Shown one piece after another: positions 1 to 5,291 of a stretch of 5,724 bases of DNA; the first letter of the stretch is position 1, and every line of letters starts with the position of its first letter. The position numbers and the translations under genes were made by a program. The stretch comes from Deltaproteobacteria bacterium RBG_13_61_14 (GTDB lineage: Bacteria > RBG-13-61-14): NCBI GenBank assembly GCA_001797815.1, contig MGQK01000065.1:41353-47076 (forward strand). The letters are read 5' to 3'. The notes beneath the pieces were generated by a model. The model did no database searches. It was given only the letters and a program-made list of their open reading frames with translations, and was not told the DNA's origin.

Positions 1-1235
1 CTCAGGTCGGTCTCCGGGTAAAAGTAGGTGAAGCGGTCGCTGTCGGCCTGGACCTGCATGCCCGCCTGCAAAGCCTGCTCCCAGAGCTCGGTCCCTTCAA
101 AGGGCGTGACGAAAAAGAAGTTGACCGAGTGCAGCTTTGAATCAAGCGCGAAATTCAACGTCGCTTGGATTTCCTCCCGCGTCTCCGTCGGGAAACCCAC
201 CATGAAGAACCCGTCCACCATCATCCCCAGCCGGTCGGTCTCCGCGATCATCTCCTTGACCCGGTCCAGCTTCAGGTTCTTCTTCATATATTTCTGGATA
301 CGGGACGAGCCCGACTCCACCGCGTAGGTGATCCGGTAAGTCCCGGCTTCTTTCAGCTTGCGCAGAAGCTCGGGCGTCATGATGTCGCCGCGCACCCCGT
401 TGGGGAAGTTGATCGCGATCTTCAAGCCCTCCTCCACGATCCGGTCGCAGATGGCCATCGCCCGCTTTTGGTCGAAGTTGAAGCAGTCGTCAATGAAGTG
501 GATCTCGCGCACGCCGTGCTGGTGGTAGAGGATTTTCAACTCCTCGATCACGTTCGGGACGCTCCGGGCCCGGAACTTCTGGCCGAAGAGGCGGTGGCAA
601 TAAGTGCAGTTGAAGGGACAGGCGCGGCTGGAGAAAACCGACATGTAAGGGCGAAAGCGGTAGGCGGTGCCGAAGCGTGGGATATCCCAATAGCGTTCCA
701 TGCGCACCAGGTCCCAGGCCGGGAAGGGCAGGGAGTCGAGATCCGGGTGGAAAGCTCGGGGCGGGGTCAGATAGGGTTGACCGTTCCGACGGAAGCCCAC
801 GCCCGGGATTTCCGGTTGCCGCTCGCCGGCGAGCAGTCGGGGCACCAGCTCGGCAAAGGTTCCCTCGCCCTCGTGGCGCACAATCAGGTCCACTTCCGGC
901 AGGGCGAGCACGCGCAGGGGCATGGTGGTCGCATGCGGCCCGCCCGCCACAATAGGCAGGTCCGGCCGGAACGCCTTCACCGCCTTGGCCAGGGCCGCCA
1001 TTTCCTCGGACTCGTAGGTCATGGCGCTGATGCCGAGGATGTCCGGTTGATAGTCCCGGATTTCCCGGACCAGATCGGCGATGGTCAAATTGTCAGGGAG
1101 CATATCGCGTAATTTGAGCTCGACCCCCGGCATTTTCCGCCGCAGGTAGGCGGCGAGCATCATGATCCCGAGCGGCTGTCCGAATTTTTGGCGGGCGGTG
1201 CGGTGCCCGACCTTGACTAAAAAGATGCGGGGCAT
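1..1235 (-). CDS. B12-binding-domain radical SAM protein (3' end beyond window)
   Basis: The minus-strand frame is open for 411 codons from ATG 1235-1233 to the window edge, so the C-terminus is missing. Residues about 1-140 look like the Rossmann-like cobalamin-binding fold of this family, with a conserved GGPH at 98-101 and HEGEGTF at 121-127. Residues about 195-400 are the radical SAM barrel, with the cluster motif CPFNCTYC (C206, C210, C213; the CxxxCxxC that binds the [4Fe-4S] cluster and SAM). Later barrel motifs include FIDDCF (247-252), VESGS (306-310) and GFFMVGFPTET (342-352). Known for the family: reductive cleavage of SAM to a 5'-deoxyadenosyl radical for methylation, cyclisation or other C-C chemistry. 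The substrate cannot be read from the sequence. The cobalamin base-off motif DxHxxG is not visible (LRDMLPDN at 42-49 has no His), so B12 may be bound base-off without His or not at all. An in-frame TAA lies four codons upstream, so ATG 1235 is the first ATG in this frame. The 12-bp gap to the Hsp70 gene implies co-transcription. Confidence 0.93.
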   Translation of the reverse strand, partial: MPRIFLVKVGHRTARQKFGQPLGIMMLAAYLRRKMPGVELKLRDMLPDNLTIADLVREIRDYQPDILGISAMTYESEEMAALAKAVKAFRPDLPIVAGGPHATTMPLRVLALPEVDLIVRHEGEGTFAELVPRLLAGERQPEIPGVGFRRNGQPYLTPPRAFHPDLDSLPFPAWDLVRMERYWDIPRFGTAYRFRPYMSVFSSRACPFNCTYCHRLFGQKFRARSVPNVIEELKILYHQHGVREIHFIDDCFNFDQKRAMAICDRIVEEGLKIAINFPNGVRGDIMTPELLRKLKEAGTYRITYAVESGSSRIQKYMKKNLKLDRVKEMIAETDRLGMMVDGFFMVGFPTETREEIQATLNFALDSKLHSVNFFFVTPFEGTELWEQALQAGMQVQADSDRFTYFYPETDL

Positions 1236-1247
1236 GAACGGAAAAAC

Positions 1248-3026
1248 TTATCCTCGTTGAAACAGACGTTTGAGCCGGCTCACCAAACCGGCCAGCGCGG
1301 ATTCCTTGGCCGGACGGACGGGCTTGGGCGGCTGGGGTTGGGGCGGGGGCGGTGTTTTCTCCGGCGCCTTGGCGGTTTCCGGACCGGGCGGCGGAGCCGT
1401 GCCGGCCTTGAGTTTCACTTCCCGCGTGACCGTGGCGGAGATCACGGTCTCGCCGGCTTTCTTCTCCATCGGCTTCTTGAGCGCGATCAGGTCCGGATGG
1501 ATGGGCTTATGGCCGGCGGCCTGGATCTGGAGCACCGATTCCCGGGCGGCGCCGGTGTCCGGGTCGCGGGCGGCGACGGTGAGGATGCCCTCATGGTTGA
1601 GGGTAAACACCGTTTCCACCTTGGCCTGGCCCTTGGCCGCCGGATGGATCCCGGAAAAGGTGAAGTCGCCGATGATCTCGTTTTCCGCGGCCGTGGCTTT
1701 GTCCCCTTGCAGGATGGTGAGCTTGAGGCTCTGCTGCTGGTCCTTGGAAGTGGTGAAGACCTTCAGCTTCTGGTTGGGGTAGGGCGAGTTGCGGGGGAAG
1801 ATCGGGACCATCTTGCCGCCGGCGGCCTTGATCCCGATGGTCATGGGCAGCACGTCGAGCAATTGGATCTCGCCCTCGCCCTTGCGCGCCAGGCTGTCGG
1901 CCATGATCGCCGCGCCCAGGGCCACCGCCTCGTCGGGGTGGATGCCCTTGCTGGGGGCCTTGCCGAAAAAGTCGGCCACCTTTCTCGCCACCAGGGGGAT
2001 GCGGGTGCTGCCGCCGACCAGGAGCACCGCGTCCAGGTCCTCGGATTTGAGCTTGGCGTCCGCCATCACCTGCCGGCAGGCGACCAGGGTGTTCCCGATC
2101 AAGTCCTCGCACAACTGCTCGAATTCTTCCCGCTTGACCGTGTAATCAATATTCAGCGCGCCGGAGGGGCCCATGGTGATAAAGGGGATATGGACTCGCG
2201 TTTCCGGCCGGGAGGACAGGTCAATCTTGGCCTGCTCGCAGGCGTCCTTGATCCGCTGGTGGCAGATCGGATCCTTGAACAGGTCAATGCCGTGCTCTTT
2301 CTGGAAGCGATGGATCATAAGCTCGGCCAGGCGGTTGTCAAAGTCCACCCCGCCCAGGAAGGTGTCGCCGCCGGTGGCCAGCACCTCGAAGACATTGTCC
2401 CGGACCTCCAGGATGGAGACGTCGAAAGTGCCGCCGCCGAAGTCGTAAACCGCGAGCTTCTGGTGGAGCGCCTTGCCGAAGCCGTAGGCCAAGGCCGCGG
2501 CGGTCGGCTCGTTGATGATCCGGAGCACGTCTATCTGCGCGATCTTGCCCGCGTCGCGCACCGCCTGGCGCTGGCGGTCGTTGAAGTAGGCCGGCACGGT
2601 CACCACCGCCCGGGCCACCTCGCGGCCGAGTGAGTCCTGGGCCAGGTTGCGGACGTGGTCGAGGATGATGGCCGAGATCTCTTCCAGCCCGTAGGGCTCC
2701 TCCCGGATCTTGATCAGCACGTCGGCATGTTCGTCGCTGGTGATCCGGTACTTGAAATGGTCCTGGATTTTCCTTACCACCGGCGACTGGATGTCCCGCC
2801 CGATCAGCCGCTTGACCCCGTAGATGGTGTGGATGGGGTTGATCAGCACCTGCCGCTTGGCCGCCTGGCCCACCAGGCGGTTGCCCTTGTCGTCCACCGC
2901 CACGATCGAAGGGATGGTGTAGCCGCCGCCGGTGTCCGAGATCACCCGCGGCCGGTTGTTCTCGACAATGGCGGCGACCGAGTAAGTGGTGCCCAGGTCA
3001 ATTCCGATGGTAGCCGGTTCCGACAT
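1248..3026 (-). CDS. DnaK/Hsp70-family chaperone lacking the helical lid, with proline-rich tether and amphipathic C-terminal helix
   Basis: The protein has 592 residues; E. coli DnaK has 638. The N-terminal ATPase domain (about 5-385) is complete: GIDLGTTYS at 8-16, YGVKRLIGR with K72 (E. coli K70), VTVPAYFND at 142-150, INEPTAAALAYG with E173 at 171-182, the phosphate loop DFGGGTFD with T200 at 195-202, and the adenosine motif LLVGGSTRIP at 335-344. The interdomain linker LLDVLPMTIGI (389-399) and the beta substrate-binding domain (about 400-505; LQGDKATAAEN at 439-449, GILTVAARD at 480-488) are also present. The roughly 100-residue helical lid is absent. Instead there is a short basic stretch, a Pro/Lys-rich tether (about 545-573) and a cationic amphipathic helix, 575-592, ending LKRLFQRG. 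Known for the family: ATP-driven binding of unfolded segments with J-protein and nucleotide-exchange partners, neither of which is encoded here. I infer an Hsp70 paralogue held at the membrane rather than the housekeeping DnaK. ATG 3026 is the first ATG after an in-frame TGA three codons upstream and has a GGTGAT ribosome binding site. Confidence 0.95.
   Translation of the reverse strand: MSEPATIGIDLGTTYSVAAIVENNRPRVISDTGGGYTIPSIVAVDDKGNRLVGQAAKRQVLINPIHTIYGVKRLIGRDIQSPVVRKIQDHFKYRITSDEHADVLIKIREEPYGLEEISAIILDHVRNLAQDSLGREVARAVVTVPAYFNDRQRQAVRDAGKIAQIDVLRIINEPTAAALAYGFGKALHQKLAVYDFGGGTFDVSILEVRDNVFEVLATGGDTFLGGVDFDNRLAELMIHRFQKEHGIDLFKDPICHQRIKDACEQAKIDLSSRPETRVHIPFITMGPSGALNIDYTVKREEFEQLCEDLIGNTLVACRQVMADAKLKSEDLDAVLLVGGSTRIPLVARKVADFFGKAPSKGIHPDEAVALGAAIMADSLARKGEGEIQLLDVLPMTIGIKAAGGKMVPIFPRNSPYPNQKLKVFTTSKDQQQSLKLTILQGDKATAAENEIIGDFTFSGIHPAAKGQAKVETVFTLNHEGILTVAARDPDTGAARESVLQIQAAGHKPIHPDLIALKKPMEKKAGETVISATVTREVKLKAGTAPPPGPETAKAPEKTPPPPQPQPPKPVRPAKESALAGLVSRLKRLFQRG
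1251..1255 (-). promoter_or_regulatory. Possible ribosome binding site for the radical SAM gene
   Basis: GAGGA on the minus strand lies in the last codons of the Hsp70 gene, 15 nt before ATG 1235. The spacing is longer than ideal, so the site is weak. Translational coupling to the Hsp70 stop 12 bp away is a reasonable alternative way of starting. Confidence 0.35.
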
Positions 3027-3034
3027 GCTCGATC

Positions 3035-3040
3035 ATCACC
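3035..3040 (-). promoter_or_regulatory. Ribosome binding site of the Hsp70 gene
   Basis: Minus-strand GGTGAT, complementary to part of the 16S 3' end (GGAGGTGAT type), lies 8 nt before ATG 3026. It supports this start codon. Confidence 0.55.
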
Positions 3041-3094
3041 GGGCGCTCCCCCGAAAAGGGCCCCTGCGCTTCCGATCCCCAAACCGCGCCTCGC

Positions 3095-3116
3095 CTCGCC
3101 GGCGAGCATCGCGATG
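3095..3116. repeat. Two abutting perfect palindromes in the Hsp70 leader
   Basis: CTCGCCGGCGAG (3095-3106) and CATCGCGATG (3107-3116) are each perfect inverted repeats with no spacer, and they touch end to end. They lie about 70-90 nt before the Hsp70 start and downstream of its predicted promoter, so in RNA they could form small hairpins, or in DNA an operator. The sequence does not match CIRCE (TTAGCACTC-N9-GAGTGCTAA). Short GC-rich palindromes can arise by chance in such DNA, so function is unproven. Confidence 0.45.
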
Positions 3117-3164
3117 GAACGCGAGGCCTTTCTTTCCGAGCAGCAGCGACCGTCTGCGTCTGAG

Positions 3165-3195
3165 GAGGGAAAAAGAACTGCTCCTGATTTCCCTC
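3165..3195 (-). other. Inverted repeat (8-bp stem) in the early Hsp70 leader
   Basis: On the minus strand GAGGGAAA (3195-3188) pairs perfectly with TTTCCCTC (3172-3165) across a 15-nt loop. It begins just after the predicted transcription start. The loop side holds AGGAG (3185-3181), which can alternatively pair with CTCCT (3167-3163), so two mutually exclusive hairpins are possible. No T-run follows, so it does not look like an intrinsic terminator for the ABC gene upstream. Confidence 0.4.
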
Positions 3196-3203
3196 TCCGA
3201 AAA

Positions 3204-3232
3204 ATTCTAACGAACTATTGCGGGAATGTCCA
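3204..3232 (-). promoter_or_regulatory. Sigma70-like promoter for the Hsp70-radical SAM pair
   Basis: Minus strand: -35 TGGACA (3232-3227, 5 of 6 consensus), a spacer of exactly 17 bp, and -10 TAGAAT (3209-3204, 5 of 6). It starts 12 bp after the ABC ATPase stop and lies in an AT-richer patch of otherwise GC-rich sequence. Predicted transcription start is near 3197, giving a leader of about 170 nt before ATG 3026. It does not look like a sigma32 heat-shock promoter, nor is a CIRCE element present. Confidence 0.6.
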
Positions 3233-3243
3233 GCGTGGAGAGT

Positions 3244-3978
3244 TTACGTCCCTGGCGGCTTGGAAGCGGGGCAAGCCTTTTTCTCGTCCCGCGCGATGCG
3301 GCCGTCGTGGAGCTGGATCAGCCGGCGCGCCCGGGCCATGACGTTGGGGTCGTGGGTGGAGAAGAGGAAGGTGATGCCCCGCTCGGCGTTGAGCCGCGCC
3401 ATCAGGTCCAAGAGCCCGGCCGCGGTCTTGGAGTCGAGGTTGGCGGTAGGCTCATCGGCCATCACCAGCTCGGGGTTGCTGACAATGGCCCGGGCCACCG
3501 CCACCCGCTGCTGCTGCCCGCCGCTCATCAGGGGCGGCCGCTGGTGGATCAGCTCCTGGAGGCCCACCTCGAAGAGGATCGTCTCGGCGCGCTCCCGCCG
3601 CTCTTTCTCGGCCACCCCTTGCAGGAGCATGACGTATTCCACGTTCTCGATCGCGCTCAGGACCGGAATCAGGTTATAGGATTGGAATACGAAACCCAGC
3701 CGATGGAGCCGCAGCCGGCTGAGCTCGCCTTGGGAAAGCTTGGTCACCTCCACCTCGCCCAGGAAGACCCGGCCCGAGCTGGGCGAGTCGAGTCCGCCCA
3801 GGAGGTTGAGGAGCGTGGTCTTGCCCGAGCCGGAAGGGCCGGAGATGGCGGTGAACTCCCCCGGCTCGATCAAGAGGTCCACCCCCCGGAGCGCGTGCGT
3901 CTCCACCTGGTGGACCGCGTAGGTCTTGCTCAGTTGCTCGGCCCGCAAGGTGGCCAAGGGTTTCTCCTGCCCGGGCAT
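3244..3978 (-). CDS. ABC transporter ATP-binding protein, LolD/MacB type
   Basis: This is a 244-residue nucleotide-binding subunit with all catalytic elements: Walker A GPSGSGKT (47-54), Q-loop Q99 in VFQSYNLIPVLSAIENV, signature MSGGQQQRV (151-159; M replaces the usual L), Walker B LVMADE with catalytic E176, D-loop ANLD (179-182) and the H-loop STHD with H209. The sequence style and length fit the LolD/MacB/FtsE branch. In characterised members the ATPase drives a four-helix FtsX-like permease that moves lipoproteins, peptides or drugs mechanically at the inner membrane. No permease gene lies beside it here: upstream is a divergent gene and downstream is the Hsp70 gene 217 bp away, so its partner must be encoded elsewhere. 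The tail after residue 230 (EKKACPASKPPGT) is a short non-conserved extension. The start at ATG 3978 is supported by the nearby AGGA and promoter. Exact substrate is unknown; LolD, MacB-type or an antimicrobial-peptide exporter ATPase are all possible. Confidence 0.93.
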   Translation of the reverse strand: MPGQEKPLATLRAEQLSKTYAVHQVETHALRGVDLLIEPGEFTAISGPSGSGKTTLLNLLGGLDSPSSGRVFLGEVEVTKLSQGELSRLRLHRLGFVFQSYNLIPVLSAIENVEYVMLLQGVAEKERRERAETILFEVGLQELIHQRPPLMSGGQQQRVAVARAIVSNPELVMADEPTANLDSKTAAGLLDLMARLNAERGITFLFSTHDPNVMARARRLIQLHDGRIARDEKKACPASKPPGT

Positions 3979-3986
3979 TCTTTATT

Positions 3987-4015
3987 ATCCTATCGGGCGA
4001 GTGCCGATTCGTCAA
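3987..4015 (-). promoter_or_regulatory. Candidate promoter of the ABC ATPase gene
   Basis: Minus strand: -35 TTGACG (4015-4010, 5 of 6), a 17-bp spacer, and -10 TAGGAT (3992-3987, 4 of 6). If used, transcription would start near 3980, only a couple of bases before ATG 3978, giving an essentially leaderless mRNA. The overlapping GATAAT (3989-3984) is a closer -10 match but has a 20-bp spacing. Confidence 0.45.
3988..3991 (-). promoter_or_regulatory. Possible ribosome binding site of the ABC ATPase gene
   Basis: Minus-strand AGGA with 9 nt to ATG 3978 is a well-spaced Shine-Dalgarno match. It overlaps the TAGGAT -10 candidate, so only one of the two readings can be right unless transcription starts further upstream. 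Confidence 0.4.
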
Positions 4016-4018
4016 CCC

Positions 4019-4047
4019 TTCACTTTCGCGCCGGAACCGTGTATGCT
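4019..4047 (+). promoter_or_regulatory. Candidate promoter of the dehydratase-family gene
   Basis: TTCACT (4019-4024, 4 of 6) and TATGCT (4042-4047, 4 of 6) are 17 bp apart, in the AT-richer spacer between the two divergent genes. The implied leader is about 30 nt before ATG 4083. The -35 box sits 3 bp from the -35 box of the opposing ABC promoter, so the two promoters would be back to back. Confidence 0.4.
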
Positions 4048-4065
4048 TCTTCAATCGAATTTGCC

Positions 4066-4070
4066 GGGAG
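4066..4070 (+). promoter_or_regulatory. Ribosome binding site that decides the start of the dehydratase-family gene
   Basis: GGGAG lies 12 nt before ATG 4083 and only 3 nt before the in-frame GTG at 4074. The 3-nt spacing is too short for initiation, so ATG 4083 (protein beginning MNREW) is preferred. Confidence 0.5.
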
Positions 4071-4082
4071 CGGGTGTGGATC

Positions 4083-5207
4083 ATGAACCGGGAGTGGCTG
4101 GATCAGTTCGAGGCGATCAGCCGCGACGCGGCGGGAGCGGTCGCGCGCTGGAAAGAGAAGAGCGGGGGCAAGGCCGTGGGCTGGATGTTGACCGACGTGC
4201 CCGAGGAGTTGATCCTGGCCGCGGGCGCGCTCCCGGTTGCGGTCCTGGCCGAGGGCGTCACCCTGGGCGTGGCCGACAAGCATTTCCAGGGCTTTGCCTG
4301 TTCCTACTCCCGCTCGGTGCTGGAACTGCTGGCCTCCCGCCGGCTTTCCTACCTGGACGGCATCGTCGTGCCCTACATCTGCGACACCACCCGGGCGCTC
4401 GACCTGGTGGTCAAGCATCACCGCTTCCTGCCTTTCACCGAATGCCTGCGCATCCCCAAGAGCACCCTCGGCGCGGGCGCGCTCTCTTACTACCGGCAGG
4501 AGCTCTTGCGCCTGGCCGCGAGCCTGGCCGGGTTGACCGGCACTTACCCGGACCAGGCGCGGCTGCGCGAGGCCATCCAGCTCCTGAACCGGGTGCGCGA
4601 CCGGCTGGAGCGAATCCGCCGGCTGCTCCGCGACCGGCCCGGCCTGCTATCTGCTTCTGAATATTTCGCGGCCCTGCGCGCGAGCCTGGCGCTGCCCAAG
4701 GAGGAAGCGCTCGAACTCCTCGAGCGGTTCCTGGCCGAGGCGGAGAAGCGGGTGCCGGTTCCGGCGGCGGGCCCGGTCGTGATCCTGGCCGGCAAGGTGG
4801 CGGAGCCGCCGGCGCTGCTGGAGGTGATCGAGTCGGCCGGGTTGCAGGTGAAGGAGGACTTGCTGGTCCTGGGCGGCCGCTACGTGACGGGCGGGGTGGA
4901 TGCGAAACTGGACCCGCTGGAAGCCCTGGCCCGCCGCCAGCTCCAGCAATGGCCCATGGTCGGAGTCTGGGACCACCGGCCCCGCCGCGCCGACTTTTTG
5001 CTCGAGCGCATCGCCGCCGTCGGCGCCCGGGGCGTGATTTTCTTGATCCAGAAGTTTTGCGAGCCGTGGGAGATTGATTACCCGGGCATGAAGGAGGCGC
5101 TCGACCAGGCCGGCATCCCCAGCCTCCGCCTGGAGACCGAATACCAGATGGGATCGCTGGAACCCTTGCGCACGCGGGTGGAGGCCTTTGCCGAGATGCT
5201 GGCCTGA
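4083..5207 (+). CDS. 2-hydroxyacyl-CoA dehydratase / benzoyl-CoA reductase family subunit (HgdB/BcrC-like)
   Basis: This 374-residue protein fits the HGD-D family (HgdB, HadB/C, BcrB/C). The recognisable features are three spaced cysteines: C73 in GFACSYSRS, C100 in PYICDTTR and C325 in QKFCEPWEIDYPG, the arrangement that holds the oxygen-sensitive [4Fe-4S] cluster in this family. The typical SLRLETEYQ segment near the C-terminus (347-355) precedes the final helix, where R363 sits in a TRVEAF stretch. Only one other Cys (C121) is present. Known members work as two different subunits with an ASKHA-type activator ATPase, removing water from (R)-2-hydroxyacyl-CoA or reducing aromatic acyl-CoA. 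Neither the sister subunit nor an activator is next to this gene, which is flanked by a divergent and a convergent gene and is therefore monocistronic. The usual second-domain motif of type EDLCxGxRY is EDLLVLGGRY here (258-267), lacking that Cys. The substrate cannot be assigned. A GTG start at 4074 would add three residues but is poorly spaced. Confidence 0.88.
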   Translation: MNREWLDQFEAISRDAAGAVARWKEKSGGKAVGWMLTDVPEELILAAGALPVAVLAEGVTLGVADKHFQGFACSYSRSVLELLASRRLSYLDGIVVPYICDTTRALDLVVKHHRFLPFTECLRIPKSTLGAGALSYYRQELLRLAASLAGLTGTYPDQARLREAIQLLNRVRDRLERIRRLLRDRPGLLSASEYFAALRASLALPKEEALELLERFLAEAEKRVPVPAAGPVVILAGKVAEPPALLEVIESAGLQVKEDLLVLGGRYVTGGVDAKLDPLEALARRQLQQWPMVGVWDHRPRRADFLLERIAAVGARGVIFLIQKFCEPWEIDYPGMKEALDQAGIPSLRLETEYQMGSLEPLRTRVEAFAEMLA

Positions 5208-5231
5208 AAAGGTTAATACTAGGGACAGGCC
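5201..5231 (+). other. Six-base-pair inverted repeat across the stop codon of the dehydratase-family gene
   Basis: GGCCTG (5201-5206) pairs with CAGGCC (5226-5231) over a 19-nt loop, spanning the TGA at 5205-5207. A second small pair, CCGG (5232-5235 and 5247-5250), follows. No T-run comes after either, so this is at most a weak 3'-end hairpin and not a canonical intrinsic terminator. Confidence 0.25.
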
Positions 5232-5260
5232 CCGGTATTGTAGGCTCCGGATTCAATCTT

Positions 5261-5288
5261 GAGTCTAAAGCCCAATGCCTAAAGCCTG
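5261..5288. repeat. Degenerate seven-base tandem repeat (consensus AAGCCTA)
   Basis: Four consecutive heptads fill most of the rest of the convergent spacer: GAGTCTA, AAGCCCA, ATGCCTA, AAGCCTG. The three best units each differ from AAGCCTA by zero to one base, and the first by two. This also appears as CTAAAGCC repeated at 5265-5272 and 5279-5286. The rest of 5208-5291 holds the hairpins described above and no gene. Confidence 0.5.
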
Positions 5289-5291
5289 ACT

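Noticed and set aside
821-834. 14-bp perfect palindrome GCTCGCCGGCGAGC, sharing its core with the palindrome at 3095-3106
   Set aside because: It lies inside the radical SAM coding sequence over common codons (Leu-Ala-Gly-Glu). A shared GC-rich 12-mer is not enough to claim a paired operator.
165-1112. Plus-strand open frame of 315 codons
   Set aside because: It is antisense to the radical SAM gene, is rich in His, Gly and Arg from mirrored GC-rich codons, and has no family motif. The opposite strand carries a well-conserved protein.
1257-2633. Plus-strand open frame of 458 codons
   Set aside because: It lies entirely opposite the Hsp70 gene. Long antisense frames are common opposite GC-rich genes, and the translation shows low complexity and no recognisable domain.
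2934-3116. Possible upstream small gene on the minus strand starting at ATG 3116 and overlapping the Hsp70 start out of frame
   Set aside because: It would begin MLAGEARRG and run into the Hsp70 coding region, ending at a TGA near 2935. No convincing ribosome binding site precedes it and it resembles nothing known.
3027-3243. CIRCE element or sigma32-type heat-shock promoter ahead of the Hsp70 gene
   Set aside because: No TTAGCACTC/GAGTGCTAA pair and no sigma32-like boxes can be found in this spacer.
3226-4086. Plus-strand open frame of 286 codons
   Set aside because: It is the antisense shadow of the ABC ATPase, whose Walker motifs identify the true coding strand.
4435-5256. Minus-strand open frame of 273 codons
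   Set aside because: It is opposite the dehydratase-family gene and is dominated by Pro, Arg, Ala and Gly, as expected of a shadow frame.
5208-5291. Intrinsic terminator between the convergent genes
   Set aside because: The hairpins seen have short stems and long loops, and no T-run follows on either strand.
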